A stretch of DNA of 64,000 nucleotides from the NCBI RefSeq assembly GCF_905220565.1, contig NC_059421.1:5475501-5539500 (forward strand), given 5' to 3'. The position numbers and the translations under genes were made by a program. The number at the start of each line of letters is the position of its first letter. The first letter of the stretch is position 1. This DNA comes from Melitaea cinxia (Eukaryota > Arthropoda > Insecta > Lepidoptera > Nymphalidae). Of this stretch, positions 9,845 to 22,868 are shown piece by piece. A model generated the notes under the pieces. It ran no database searches, was not told the origin of the DNA, and worked only from the letters and a program-made list of their open reading frames with translations.

Positions 9845-10510
9845 AACCGAAGTCAAATTGACGAGTATGTAGTAAAAGCGCAAACCTCGTCATTCAAGAA
9901 TGTATTATATCAGGACATCGCAATGAACCTACCAGCTCTATTAAAAACTTTCAGGAACCTTTGTCCTGCACATCTCAAGTGGTAACTTCTGGAATGACTA
10001 CGAAAAGAGTAAGTAAAGACTTTATCCCTCCAAAGTTGATTGCTGCTTAAGATCAATTAAACAAAGGGATTCTGTCTATATACTTCAGACTATAGCAAAA
10101 ACATTAGATCCTGATGATTTCCCAATACACAAATTGTTTGAACTGGAACTGATTAAACTACATATCAACATTTTCTTAGGAAATTAATAAAAAAAAATAG
10201 AACTCCTATGGTTATGAATTAGGCAAGTTTGATGGCTAGAGCTATTTACTCTTTGACGAGGGGATGATTGTTTATGCATTGTGGTCATGCACGTGAAACC
10301 ATGACTTAGATAGAGTCTAGCGGTGAAGGTACCAAATTAACTAAAATATGAAGCTGTTGACAAATTGCTCTCCAAACTACCTCTGAGGAAGTTTAATCAA
10401 CATCAATGGTGGACACTTGTCAGAAGAAGCTGCCATCGTATTACTCTTTGACAATGAAATTGACGAGCATAAACAGGAAAACATTATTGCGAAATTACAA
10501 ATTTTATAAA
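9845..10510 (+). pseudogene. Decayed transposon-type gene
   Basis: Coding-like stretches in different frames, broken by stops and frameshifts: TTKRVSKDFIPPKLIAA then DQLNKG (about 10000-10065), TIAKTLDPDDFPIHK (about 10085-10130), and LSEEAAIVLLFDNEIDEHKQ followed by NIIAKL (about 10420-10505). These recall an insect transposon-associated protein family whose front part reads PKLxAALDxCxxSxRDAV and whose end reads LSEExxxLxFFDD. That is my memory of the family, which I cannot name. Not functional: at least three stops lie in the best frames. Confidence 0.45.
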
Positions 10511-10526
10511 TATTATCATTTCATTT

Positions 10527-10772
10527 CAGCCTAATTCAGTCCACTGCTAGACATAGGTCTCCATTAGTTGGCGCCAAAAATGGCGCGAGCTCATGTGTTC
10601 CATCCATAGTCACCACGCTGGGCAGGCGGGTTGGTGACCGCAGGGCTGACATTGTCGCACCAAAGACGCTGCTGCCCGTTTTCGGCCTGTGTATTTCAAA
10701 GCCAGCAGTTGGATGGTTATCCCGCCATCGGTCGGCTTTTTTTAGTTCCAAGGTGGTAGTGGAACTGTGTTA
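10527..10772 (-). mobile_element. RTE-tailed non-autonomous element
   Basis: Minus copy of the family best seen at 30101-30439. Contains the tail complement CAGTCCACTGCTAGACATAG and the middle CACGCTGGGCAGGCGGGTTG. The far end is truncated. Confidence 0.75.
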
Positions 10773-10774
10773 AA

Positions 10775-13500
10775 TTGTTGCATAAATATTGGTTTTTTTA
10801 AAATGGCTCGGATACAACTTTATTTAAATCCGTGCGTGCGTAGTTACCTATAAATATACAGAGAGTTCTAAAAAAAGGTTTTCCGATAATTGCTTTAGCG
10901 AAGGTTAAATGTCAACACATTTAGATGAGATTTAAAAAAAAAATCTTTAAAACGTATTTTTCGTAGACTTGTATATAGTTGTATATACGTACTACATATT
11001 TAATATCGCGTACCAAACATGCCTGGCCTGGTTGATGGGTCTGATCTAAAGTACAGAGCACTGTTTTTAGGCCTATGTAATTATTTCTCTAAATAAAATT
11101 TAGGGTGTGTGAGGAACAGGGTGTTGAGTTCATCTGCCATTGAATAGAGAAGATCCTCTGACCAGAGGGGTGTTGTGTCTAGTGGGCTATGGCTCCGACG
11201 GTTGTTGTCGGGTTCTTGCATATAAATGTTAAATTTTATACGTCAGTTTTCTCTACTTTGTACGTCGCGTCGCAAAAAAATAAATATGAAAAAATTGATG
11301 AATAAAAAAATCCGTAAATATCGGAAAAAGATTCTAACATGGCTTGTCAGCCTAATTCAAATTTACTCGTAAGACTTGGCACAATGCCGACTAAGATACG
11401 GACATTCAAACAAAAATGAAAAAGTACGGGATTCGTTTTAGCATCGATTATAGACTACTAAATTTAATTTAAATTTTTTAAACAATTTGTAACGTCCTTT
11501 TTATACTCCACAGACTATTTAAAGTAATAAATAAAAAACGATAGAGAATTAAAAAAGTTTACAATGCCCCACGACTTAAGACTACTTTATATCATACGAG
11601 CATTTATTTGTCTAAGCATATTGTTATTCACAAGACAAGCCATCGATAGCTTAGTACCCAGCCATCGATAAACAATTTATATAATCCAATTTCTATCCAA
11701 ATCGGGAGCTTAGTTTAAACTTGAAGTTATAGGGCATTCATTAGTGCAGATTACGCTTAGACGGTGATACTTAATAGTACATTTTAAGATTGTACCTTAA
11801 CTCAAAAGTAATAAAGTCGATAATCAATTGAGAAAGTATAGTATAGCAACACTTAATCAAACGCCAACGAATGGCTCGCGTTGAAAGTAGGGTAACAAGG
11901 TAGTTTTGGCATTATGATGTAATAATTTATTTAAAAGCTGTGCTTAATGGACTATATCCAGTCGCGGCTTAAGTTATGGATATTGAGGCTATAGGTCATA
12001 AATGTATTAACTTTTTTTTCATAAAAATATTAAAAACTATACGATGAATTTCTTAAGTACATTTGTTTATAATTCATATCGAGTGAATTGAATAATGGCA
12101 TTTAGTTTCAAAAGTTTTAACGAATAGATAAGTTTTTCCATAAAATAAATCTATGAAATTACTAATGTTACCTAATGAAGGTAAGCTAAGTTAAGAATTA
12201 GGTAATTTTGTTGAAAATAGACAAAAGAGAATAAAAAAAGTCATACGTTTTGACATTTTGTGAAGGAGACATAAAAAAATAAATTAATAATCGACAGAAA
12301 AAATTATTTCTAGATATTATCGAAAAGTGAAAATTATGGTTAAATGATTAGTGTCAATAAATTTAAAAAAAGAAGGACGGCATTATACGTTACAGTAAAA
12401 AAATATTTTAAAATATATTCTATGGAAAATCTTAGTATTTTAAATAATTAATGAATGGTCACCACAGTAATTATCATTAGTCAGGGTAATACGTACATTC
12501 AATAACGAATAGAAATCTGAATATTGAACGGTATGATTTATACCACTTGGCCCTTTTGGTGGGTAGCCAAGATTGGAAATGATTTTTCACACTTGTACCG
12601 AATCGACTTTCGGGTTCCGTCGCTCTTTGTCGATCTTCTGGCTACTTGATGATAGTGGCTTTGCATTTTGCACTTACGTCATCAAGGTTTTAGGCTTTGA
12701 GTTTTTTTTTTTAATATTGTAATTGACAAGTTCAAGGGATTTTCGCAGCTGATGCTTTTGTAGGTTAACAAAAGTCATTGTTTATGATTTTGTTGTTTTT
12801 AGTTTTAAGTTATTCTAAGAAACATTTGATTTGACGCCATTTAAAATAATTTTGGTATTTTAAGATCGTTTAAACGTTTGTTTTTACGATATTCTCTTGG
12901 TTTTATTGTGCTTTATTTTAACTGAATTTTAGATTTTAGCGTGATAATTATTAAAATCACAGTACAATTAAAAGTACAGTCTAGAATTGAAATGATAAAA
13001 TAAACTAGAAATCCTCTGAAGATTCAAGCTTCAATAAATGGTAAGTAAATACACACAGGGTCGTTAGAAAAATGTTTTCTTTTTTTTCAGCCGTCATGGA
13101 GTGAAATATAAACTTAATCGATATAAATCTCATGTTATTTAGCTTCATAACATCTCATCACTTATATGATAACTTCATTTCAAAATAGGTAGAGGTGTTG
13201 TATTTTTTTTTTAATTTACACTCGAGTCACTGAAAGCAAAAATAGAAAACATTTGGATAGCCTGACTATTTTTATGAAAAAGTAATAGTCAACGATGCAT
13301 AGGCAAACTTTACATGTAACAAAAATTGTACCAGTTATTTTTGTACGTTCAATATTTTTCAATAAAATTTTAATTGCGAAATAATAAATCAAAGAGTCTA
13401 GTTACATAAATGTGACGTTTCTACATTTACGTAAATTACGTAATCATTCGTTTGATTATTTTTTTTGTTGTTGGTTAAATTAACTTTTCGGTTGGTATTA
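10775..13500. other. Unexplained AT-rich stretch, no gene seen
   Basis: No long frame. A slightly GC-richer patch at 11100-11220 and another at 12540-12680 could be worn repeats or conserved non-coding sequence. Neither matched anything I recognise. Confidence 0.45.
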
Positions 13501-13559
13501 TTGTATTGAATGTTGATTTTGTTAACACACAGTCTTTGACCGCCATTATATACATTAGT

Positions 13560-13902
13560 GACGCCGCGTTGGCGCAACGGTTACAGCCATGGATTGTATC
13601 TGTTGCGCTGGCGGTTGTGGGTTCGATCCCCGCACATGACAAACATTTGTATTGGCCATACAGGTGTTTGCCGTGGTCTGGGTGTTTGTGCAGTCATTGT
13701 GGGTCTCCCCACCGTGCCTCGGAGAGTACGTTAAGCCGTCGGTCCCGGTTGTTATCATGTACACCTGATAGCGATCGTTACTCATAGTAGGGAATATATC
13801 CGCCAACCCGCATTGGAGCACCGTGGTGGATTAAGCTCTGATCCTGCTCCTACGTGGGGAAAGAGGCCTATGCTCAGTAGTGGGATATTACAGGCTGAAA
13901 CT
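13560..13902 (+). mobile_element. SINE-A reference copy with target-site duplication
   Basis: A complete tRNA-derived SINE: 5' GACGCCGCGTTGGCGCAACG, box B GGTTCGATCCCC about 50 bp downstream, body with GCCGTCGGTCCCGGTTG and GATAGCGATCGTTACTC, tail GGGATATTACAGGCTGAA. It is flanked by the 9-bp direct repeat TACATTAGT (13551-13559 and 13907-13915). Pol III internal promoter boxes are present. Its 3' end resembles RTE LINE tails, suggesting RTE supplies the reverse transcriptase. Open frames of 88-93 codons on both strands are artefacts of the repeat. Confidence 0.93.
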
Positions 13903-13919
13903 TATGTACATTAGTCATC

Positions 13920-15520
13920 CTCTACATCAAAAAACTACAATTATAAGTTTTCAAATATAATACTTATATCTAACTCCTTTAATTCCTAGTTTTTACAACG
14001 AGGAATAATTTCACGAACTCGTTTGTATTACGCTACACTTAGTAAAGTGCTTCTAAAAAAATTGCGAAATCTATGTATCATCTATACTCAATACTCGATG
14101 TCGTTGGCAAAAAAAAACCCTGAAATAAATCAAACTAGAAAAATCAACATACTTTTTCCAACCAAAGCAAAGAAACAAAGTTCGAAAAAAAATCATACAG
14201 TAAAAAAAAGATATTTTGCACGTGTGACAAAAAATTCTTGTCATTGCAGGAATTTTTAGTCTCTTGAAAAATCTGGGTAAAGTGCATGGAATTCAAATCA
14301 ATATTACAAGTGTAACGGTCGAGCAGACACGCGACAAGACTGTCGTTGATATTATATATTTTCAGTTTCTATTCACGTATGTATGTATGATTTAAAATAA
14401 GACTTAACAGCTTATAAAATAGGATTAAATCGTATGTATGTTTATTTAATGATTTCAATTAAGCTCATTCTGTTGGACCTACGATAAGGTTTATATAAAA
14501 CACAGATCTTTATTTACGTTTTAAATTTCGTCGAAAAAGAAGTGTTCTGCGTAGTTAATAATGTGAAAAACAAGTTAAAAATACTTACCATTAAAAGCGT
14601 CAGACATATCGCTATCTGCAAATCAATTAAAGTATACTGAAAATTATCAATAATTTTAGTTTTTTTTTTTTTTTTAATAAATTCTTAAGTGTTAAATGTG
14701 ATACGAGGTCCTTTTCTTGTAATATCTAGGTAAATAAAACTGAGACTAACATATAGGTTATAATTTTGATTATGATATTTAATTTCTGGCGTTTTTGCTA
14801 AATCTGATACTATCTATAAAAAGGGTAATTATATAAATAAAAAATAAAAATATTTAAATTAGCTTAACGTAATTTTGAAAAGTCGTACTAAACACGACAT
14901 AATTAAGTTGTAATTATAAGACTAAAAATTAAAAACAAAGTGTGCGTGTCCGCTCTGATGCACGACTAGAGTTTACTCCTTCAGGTCGACTATATAAATA
15001 GGCTCAAAAAGCTACTTACTTACTAGTCTAAAAAAAAGATTAATACCATATCAAATGGTAAATAAACGAATCAAATAACGCCATCTATCGGAACTCAATA
15101 GGATTAACGAAAACGTAACGAGGTCATTCGTTCAGTAGATCTTACTCCTCATATTTTTTTTATACCGGGGGCCTTCTATGGAAATCGATTCTTAAGGAGT
15201 TAACTTCAAAAACAAAACAAAAATATCTTTCCATAAATATCTCATCAGTCTAATGTCTGCACACAGTTTTAAAATATCTCAAATAGAAATTGCTACCACT
15301 AGATAGTGACGTAAAAAAATAACGGAAAAGCAACATTTCCCCACGAGAGATTGACAAATATTGTTTTTACGTTTTCGGAGAGCGTACTGTATAATTTGTT
15401 TATACAATAAGCGATCGTAAAACATTTTTATTTGATGACGTCATTGTAGTAGTAAACAAAACAATTTAGAAGTGTATTAATTACTTCGTACTGTTATATT
15501 AAGGTTCTGTTTTGGATTCT
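13920..15520. other. No gene seen
   Basis: AT-rich, with a 16-base T run near 14660. A 78-codon lysine-rich frame (14023-14259) has chance composition. Confidence 0.5.
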
Positions 15521-15525
15521 TTTTT

Positions 15526-15675
15526 CATGTATACCAGATAGCGATCGTTACTCATAGTAGGGAATGTATCCGTCAACTCGTATGGATAGTGTAGCAGCAT
15601 GGAGGATTAAGCTCTGATTCTTCCCCTACATGGGGAAAAAAGCCTATGCCCAGCAGTGGGATATTACAGGCCGAA
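15526..15675 (+). mobile_element. SINE-A, 5'-truncated
   Basis: From the GATAGCGATCGTTACTCATA part to GGGATATTACAGGC. Several substitutions; an older copy. Confidence 0.8.
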
Positions 15676-15679
15676 TCGA

Positions 15680-16630
15680 TAGGGTTCAATATAGGTACGA
15701 GTAGGATTCAATGTATAATACTTGTTACATTCAAAATGCTTTGGAATCCTGCTTGAATAATTAAATTTTGATTTAAAATAGTTTTTGACAACATTATAAC
15801 TATGTAGCGTTAAATATTGTATGATAGTACGATGGTCCCCTTTTTCATACACCAACCCGCTTTACGATTAGCTATTTAAAAAAAAATTATAAGGTTGTGT
15901 GTCAGCCTTAGCGATAGCAGTAAAAAATATTATCCATTCTACAAAGAAAAGTCCAAATCGGCAACTCCATAGTTTTACTAAATCATTTAAAATGATTGCG
16001 ACAAAAAGTTAGGAATTAATGCGACTTGTTAGTTAGTAAGATGTGTTTTAATGATCTACTTCTTACGATTTCCCTTTTAATTAGTTTCAAAAGACATTTA
16101 GATGCAAAAAAATTATATAGCTTTTGAATTAGAATATTTCAACATTCCGTGTGTGTTAATGTTCAATCTTACTTTTTACTTTCTGAAGTAATTACATGAA
16201 ACACAAATAAAAAAGCCTCATTACGTTCCTTTAACAAACTCTATTCGACGTAAAACTTCTTATATGAGACATGTTTATTATCCAATTAGTATAGCTTAAT
16301 ACATCTCAATAGCGTCATATATTGTTAGATTTATTTTCTTCAAAATGTTTCAAGATGATATTATATAAATAAATAAAAAATCTAATTTTTGTATGATTTC
16401 GTTTAAAATTCTATCTATCGAAATATTCTAGCAAAAATTGTCCATATATTACCTCAAATATATTAAAATTTAAATTTGCTGTTAGAAGTTGGTACATATA
16501 TATCTAATCATGATATCATATTGTCCAGCAGTCTAGATTTAATTTACCTAATAAATATAAATTCAAATAAAAGCCGTCTACGTAACGGTCACAAATAAGA
16601 TTATGTATGTATCGTATGCTATATGAATTT
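15680..16630. other. No gene seen
   Basis: AT-rich, short chance frames only. Confidence 0.5.
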
Positions 16631-16634
16631 AATA

Positions 16635-16954
16635 TCTATACAAATAAATAAAATTGGAGTGTCTGTTTGTAATATTAAAATAACTGCTTTTAACCAAATT
16701 CATATGTATATACACGGTACATATACCAAAATAACATTTTCCATAATGTTTGTCTGTCTGTCTGTCTGTTTACTCTGGCTAATCTATGAAACAGCTGAAC
16801 CGATTTGGACAGGACTTTTACTGGAAGATAACTGATGTAATAAGAAGTAACTAGGGCTACTTTTATTTTAGATTTTTTTTTAATTTTATGACTGCGAACT
16901 GAACAATGATTATTTCGTTAAATTCCACGCGGACGAAGTAGCGGGTACAGCTAG
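16635..16954 (+). mobile_element. Short Helitron (320 bp), complete
   Basis: Begins TCTATACAAATAAATAAAA after A, contains TGTCTGTCTGTCTGTC and CTGATGTAATAAGAAGTAAC, and ends GCGGGTACAGCTAG before T, with the imperfect hairpin ACGCGGACGAAGTAGCGGGT. Sister copies lie at 38768-39081 (plus) and 56475-56749 (minus). The 70-codon frame inside is not a gene. Confidence 0.85.
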
Positions 16955-16999
16955 TTATATATTAGCTATGTTTAGTATTTTAAGTTAATTTCTGTATCT

Positions 17000-17192
17000 G
17001 TAATAGGCATGCAATGTTGTTTGCGCATTCTTCCCGGCACCTTTTCCTAAACTACTATCATTAGAGGTTGCCTGGAAGAGATCGCTATAAGCGATAAGGC
17101 CGCCTTTGCATACTTATTTGTTTTGTACCTAATGGTTCTAAATTGTATATTTTCTGTGTGAGCAATAAAGTTTTAAGAAATAAATAAATTAT
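17000..17192 (+). mobile_element. LINE 3' tail with conserved stem-loop
   Basis: GGTTGCCTGGAAGAGATCGCT-ATA-AGCGATAAGGCCGCC appears in order, then an A/T-rich stretch with AATAAAG and a TAAA-type tail. See 41085-41262 for the family. Confidence 0.7.
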
Positions 17193-17194
17193 AA

Positions 17195-17265
17195 TCCTGT
17201 GTCTGGGGCTGAAAACACACAATACAAACACAAAACGCCCGAGAAAGGCCCATAATCACATATAT
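17195..17265 (-). mobile_element. Fragment of the SINE-A relative
   Basis: CTGGGGCTGAAAACACACAA and AAACACAAAACGCCCGAG resemble the 3' half of the copy at 32148-32378. Confidence 0.45.
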
Positions 17266-17602
17266 GACTATTCAAATAATAATAATAATAATATGTAATC
17301 AGTTTCACAGGATTTTTATTATAGTACAATGCATTTGTCCGTTTAAGTCACTTTTCTCAGATTAATATTCTCTGAATATCTTTTGTAATTGTACTTTTAA
17401 CAGTTATTTATTTCATTTTTTTTCTTTTTACCTTAGTCTTAATTAATTAATTTCCTTTCCAATTGTTTGATTTAAATGGTGTTTTGTGTTTTCTCAATAT
17501 TTAGATATATTTTATAAATAATAAACAAAAGATGCGATGATAAATAATAAAAAATAGATGCGAGATAGAGAAAGAGAATATGATAAATAATAAATAATAG
17601 AA

Positions 17603-17845
17603 TAACCCGTTGGAGCAGTTTCTAGTGGTACTTTCTGTTCCGCGGGTTGTGGGTTCGATTTCCGCCTAAGTCTGGGTGTAATATTTTATTATTATTTATT
17701 TATTTGCATATGTATTACTTCTATGTATCATTATAAAAAATGTATATATTAAGTTATATAAATCGGATGTTACCTATAACACAAGCATTAAGATGCTTAC
17801 CGTAGGAACAGATGATCGTGTATGTATGTTATAATTATGATATAA
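17603..17845 (+). mobile_element. SINE-B reference copy
   Basis: A tRNA-derived SINE of about 240 bp: head AACCCGTTGGAGCAG with box A, TTTCTGTTCCGCGGGTTG, box B GGTTCGATTTCC, then a T/A-rich linker and a 3' part with GTTACCTATAACACAAGCAT and TTACCGTAGGAACAGATG, ending in a TGTATGT-type run. Pieces of five further copies lie in the window. Confidence 0.85.
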
Positions 17846-17849
17846 AAAA

Positions 17850-18900
17850 AAAGATTGAAAAAGAAGAAAATGTTGTATTTCTATGTGTTATCAATCAATA
17901 CCATTTTGTATTTTAATTATATTTTAGCTTTTTCTTTCCATTATTTAGCATGAAACGTAATAAAGATCATATTTTACTAACAGAACATTGGGAATACTTA
18001 TAAAAGTGAGAAGGGAAATAACAAATTTACAGTGTGTGAAAGAGACAAGAATATAATTCGTGTCACCCGTTAGCAAACTTGTCTGTAAATCTGTATAGAT
18101 AAACGTATAAACGTTTCTTAGAATTCTTTACTTTTCAACAGTCGTCGCGAACTCGTTTGCTTTTCCACCGTTTGCTCCTGCAAACATTTTTGTTCAACTT
18201 TAAGGGGACTATTACGGAGTGCGATATATTGACGTTGAAAGATTTTCGTCGCAGTTATAGAAATGATTGCGAAGAATGAATTATTAAGAAATGAAATGAA
18301 ATGAATGAAAATATATTTTGAATCGAAAATATATTTTGTCGCAACTTCATTTATTGAAACAGAAATAATAATTAATGATTTTTTTTATTATTATAGGTAA
18401 ATGACACGAATGTCTTTTAATTCATAAATTAAAAATAAAAACAAATTTTTTGTATTAAAAGTTACATACTACAAAATTTGATGATAGGATTCATTCGTCT
18501 CAACTCTCTTCTCATTCTACATCATTCCATTGGTTAAGACAGCTATAGACCTAGCCTTTTGTTCTGTCTATAATAGCTATCTCCTGTCCTATAATTATCG
18601 AAAAATATAATATCTTTTATGGAATTTGATTATCACTTTTATTTTTATGATTATTTTTTTAATATTTATTAAATATCGTTAGAATATCGAATCGTACATC
18701 TCAATGAGATATCCGAAGTATGAAAAAAAGCAATTTTCTGCCTTGTTCTCGAATTGTTCTATTTCCTTATTCCTCTCTGTTTATACAATCAAGTGACGTT
18801 TTCTTATGTCAAACAAAGCGTATACCATTTAACATATGTCTAAGTTTACGTCGGATTCACGTTATGTACTGACTAACTAAAATGACATAATGATTTAACC
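17850..18900. other. No gene seen
   Basis: AT-rich, no family recognised. Confidence 0.5.
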
Positions 18901-18904
18901 CACA

Positions 18905-19190
18905 GTCGGAAATATCTAGTTCAAAATCTAGAGTAAGTTGACTGGGGATGTAAGTTTACTTACTGAAGGTCATTGCCAAATAACACTGCTCTTAAATAGT
19001 GTTATTTTGATGGTAAATGACTTAATTTCCCAAAAAGCCGGAGCTGCTGAGTATATGCTGTTAATCAGGTGTCGAGTCGGTAACTCATTCGCAATGTTAA
19101 TGATGATGCAGACGCCTACATGCTATGCTAACCATTTACTATCAGCGAACCTTACGATGGTTTGTCACCGTAGTGCACAATAAAACTACC
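18905..19190 (+). mobile_element. SINE-C, strongly diverged
   Basis: Follows the order of SINE-C throughout: TTCAAAATCTAGAG, TTGACTGGGGATG, ACTGCTCTTAAATAGTGTT, GTGTCGAGTCGGTAACTC, GCAGACGCCTACATGC, CATTTACTATCAGCGAACC. The 81-codon frame here (18938-19183) is explained by the repeat. Confidence 0.55.
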
Positions 19191-19234
19191 ATTTTTAATC
19201 AGCCACTGCATGCCTATCTATGTCTATTTGAGAT

Positions 19235-19690
19235 TATAATGAATGAAAAAATCCGCCAAGGGCGAGTTGGGCTCGCGCACTTATGTTTTTATTACAAGAT
19301 GTAACTAAAAATGAGCTAAAAATGTATACTTTTTGCAATTTTTCTCATACCTATCTGTGACATTGCTTCTTAATAAATTTTAAGATTCACACAATTTAGA
19401 GTTCACGGGAAGTATCCTGTAGATATTAATTCCCTTGTGTGTCAAACATTTGCAGCATAAACGGCTGTATATTTTGATTGCGTTGGGTTAGAAGTTTGAT
19501 TTTTTTCACAGCTCCAAGGGACAGTAGACCTGAGTTTTTGATATGAATTTCAGCTTGATATCGCCACTCATTTATGAGGAAAATGGTTTTGATTTTTGAG
19601 ATTGGTTTGAGACAGACGGACAACAAAGTGATCCTGTAAATGTTGCATTTTTTGTCCCTTTGAGGTACGGAAACCTAAAAAATAAAAAAA
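19235..19690 (+). mobile_element. Interspersed repeat of a common lepidopteran type, class unknown
   Basis: Left side CCGCCAAGGGCGAGTTGGGC then TCGCGCAC; right side AGACGGACAACAAAGTGATC followed by TTGAGGTACGGAAACCTAAA. This pair of ends recurs in lepidopteran genomes as I remember them. No protein seen; the 66-codon minus frame is not convincing. Confidence 0.45.
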
Positions 19691-19694
19691 GTTC

Positions 19695-20545
19695 TAACAC
19701 ACGTAGACTTATTAACCAATGCGTAATAAAACATGGTAGAGGATTAGACTACACAGCTAACAAAATAAGGGACTTTTTACAGAAACACAAACCAACATAA
19801 AAAAAATTCCATTGAAGGTTAAACGTTATAAAATCAGCAAACGCTAACATAATCTGTCTAGTTTTATTTCCATTAGAAAATAAAACAGCTCAGTTACCGA
19901 CCTAGGTTTTGTAATTAGGAATACAATTAAACTCAGTGTTCAACTTCGATTCGAGCTCTCTACTTACCTACTTATCAGGCAACCGCAAATGACTTGATAG
20001 TGCTCAGTTACTTACAAGCGATTTTGGACTTTAATGCTCAAAAAATATAGCTCTAAATCCTGTAAATAAAATGGTAAATCGAGGTGGAAATACTTATAGC
20101 TCTTAAAGGTTTAAACTTACGGGCCATAATGAAGCGTGGAAGCGAGTTTCTAAAGAAGGAACATTAGTCGCGATAATTTAAATATGCTGAAAAGCGTGTT
20201 TTTTAAAAGACTTTTTCTAGACGATTGTCCTTTTTAGTAATAAAAAAAGCCAAAGCCACGAGGGACTCAAATTGTTGTGATTTTTTTTTGTACATTTATA
20301 ATAGATTCTCAGGCGTTTTTAATTTTAGTACTACCCTTCTTGTAAGATTTATTTTCAGAATGAAAAAGCCTATTATTTTTATTATTTAAAATATATATAC
20401 AAATAATGTAATAATGTAATAATTTGCTCCGTTTAGTCGTCACAATTAGGGTATTCAATCCCGGCCCTTTTTTCCGATCATCCTGGGATCCCAGGATTTA
20501 TAATGTTACAAAAAAAAGAGTTCAAAATACATACACATACATTTG
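19695..20545. other. No gene seen
   Basis: AT-rich, with no recognisable element. Confidence 0.5.
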
Positions 20546-20548
20546 AAT

Positions 20549-20778
20549 AGCCCCTTGGCGTAGTTAGTAGTGTCCTTGCTTTCTGTTCCGCGGGTTGCGG
20601 CTTCAATTCCCGCCTGAGTTTGGGTGTTATATTTGTATTTATATATTTATAAATGTATTATTTCTATGTATATTTATAAAAAAAGTTATAACAGTCGGCT
20701 GTTACCTGTAACACAAGCATTAAGTTGCTTACTATAGGAGCAGACGAACGTGTGTGTGTGAATGTTATAAGATATTGA
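20549..20778 (+). mobile_element. SINE-B, complete
   Basis: Head CCCCTTGGCGTAG, CTTTCTGTTCCGCGGGTTGC, box B-like GGCTTCAATTCCC, 3' part GCTGTTACCTGTAACACAAG and GGAGCAGACGAACGTG, ending in a TGTGTGTG run. Confidence 0.85.
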
Positions 20779-20779
20779 T

Positions 20780-22250
20780 TTATTTATTATAAAAATCGGT
20801 TTTTATTTAATCATTAACTAAGCATAATTGCTATTAAACACTGATTATTTAACATAGTATTTTATACTATAAACAATCAATAAACCTCAACACTTAAACA
20901 TTAACATTTCTATCAAATAGCCAGTTACCTACTTATTTTTTATATTTAAACATGGAAATATAGTATTATACATATCTACGTTTAATGCTATATTTTTATT
21001 TTTGTATCTATAAAAAAACACTAATTATTTGAATAAACTAATTAATACTTTTAGGATGTCTATTTTTTTAAATGCGAAAATAAGAACGTAAAAATGAAAT
21101 AATAATTTTAAAAAAAAAAAACCTGCCTGCGTAAATTACAATCAATAGAAAATCAATTAAAAAGTCTTTAACAAGATAAAAATTCAATAATTACACAGAT
21201 ACAATGAGATAACGATTTGACTTAGACTTATTCTTCAATTTCATGTCTCCGACTGCATGATAAGTATGAAGTTGCATGAAATTTCTAAAGACTACCGTAT
21301 TGACATTTTTAAGTGTACAGTACATAATGTTTGATATTGTTACGATTTGTTTCGCTGGGTTTGTGTAATTATTGAATTTTTATCCTATTCCAGTAATAAC
21401 AGTTGTTCTATTAGTTGTTCTTCACGCAGGCGGTTTTTTTAATTATTATTTTAGTTATTTTTTTTTTTTTTAGTTAGATAAATTACGTAATCGGTTCAAT
21501 TTATTAAAAGAGTTTACATCATGTGGTTAATTAAGTAATTTATTTCCGACGAAAAAAAAAAATAGGTTCTAAAGTCGCCACGTATATTTTTTATGTTTGA
21601 CCATGCATAACTTTTTACAGAGTATAGAGTATTTCATAAACCTTTTTTATTGGAAAGGCTACTTGGCATAAGCATCGGAAAGAGCAAAGTCCACGTTTTT
21701 TACACTTTCTTACTGTATTTTTTTATTAGTATTACGGTGATAATAATCATAATATACCTAGAATTGGCAAGAAAATTCATACTGAAAAATAAAAATTGCT
21801 ATAAAAAATTACTCAGGTACATTATACTTAAACAAATGATCCACGCTTACAACTATCTCTCGTCGATGTTCCATCTTGTTAGTCTAGGCTATGTAAGGGT
21901 AGCGTAAACCTGTGGGATTGAACACCAAACGTGCTTTTCGACGTATGTAGGGGATGATATTGTAACGACGCTTATCAACGCTTCGCATTTGTAAACTAAA
22001 TATTGATTTTAAATGTTTTCATTTTTTAAATGTTTATAGCAATATTTTAACAACTTCTAACAACTCTTTTTTTTAAATTCGGTTCTTAGTTTTTTGAGTT
22101 TTAGCGATTTTCGTTTTATGTTATTTTTTATTGTTTCTCTTTATAAAGTTTATTTTTTTGCTTCGAAATGTTTATAGTATTTTACCGTTATCATTTTCAG
22201 TGGAAACTTGACGGATAAGTGTTAGAGATATATTGTTTTTGTATTATATA
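20780..22250. other. No gene seen
   Basis: AT-rich. An 85-codon hydrophobic frame (21650-21907) begins at TTG, not ATG, and resembles nothing known to me. Confidence 0.5.
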
Positions 22251-22251
22251 A

Positions 22252-22261
22252 ATTGTTTATA

Positions 22262-22319
<58 letters not shown>
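22252..22319. repeat. (TA)n microsatellite, about 30 units
   Basis: The longest TA run in the window, with one TG interruption near its start. Confidence 0.95.
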
Positions 22320-22320
<1 letters not shown>

Positions 22321-22868
22321 TATTGAAAATTATGATTACATTATAAATATCCATGGTTTGTAACCTTAGATTTTTTTATTGAACTAGCTGATCATTTGGT
22401 TTTAATATGCTTCCTAGATATTAGCATGGTTCCACTAGGGTTTAAAATTGTTGCTTTAACGCATTTAATTATATATAGTTAAATATATTATTAAATATAT
22501 TATTATTTATTTAAATTCTTTTTACTTTGAATTATTGTTTTCATTTTTTTTTTTGTTATTTAAAGTAATTTTTATAATGATTTTCTTGAAGGAATAGATA
22601 TTAGATGGTATTTCTAAAGCTATTTTTGTTAAATTGAACCAGTTGGTTGTTCGGTTTTATTATAATTCCTAGCTATTAGCGTGGTTAGCTTGGCTAAAAA
22701 AATGTTAATTTGAATTATTGTTTATAGTTTTTTCTAAGTAAACAGGTTATTGAAAATATTTTTTAATAAATTTATCGAATATATATTGTAAGATATTTAA
22801 TTTTGCCATTTTCGCGTAGTTGATAAAAGCCCTACTTACAAGTACTCCTCATTTTCATCATTTTCATT
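22320..22868. other. No gene seen
   Basis: AT-rich. Two similar passages with TATTAGC-GTGGTT (about 22415-22435 and 22675-22690) may be an old duplication. Confidence 0.4.

Noticed and set aside
13506..13821. Open frames of 93 and 88 codons on both strands
   Set aside because: Same peptides recur at other SINE-A copies (for example 1101-1408 and 3298-3563). They are repeat by-products.
17603..17680. tRNA gene
   Set aside because: Head of SINE-B; five other copies or pieces share it, and the anticodon arm is not intact.
18938..19183. 81-codon frame with a methionine-rich middle
   Set aside because: The sequence aligns along its length with SINE-C, so the frame is accidental.
21650..21907. 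85-codon hydrophobic frame that could be a membrane peptide
   Set aside because: Starts at TTG, and isoleucine/leucine/tyrosine-rich peptides are expected from AT-rich DNA.
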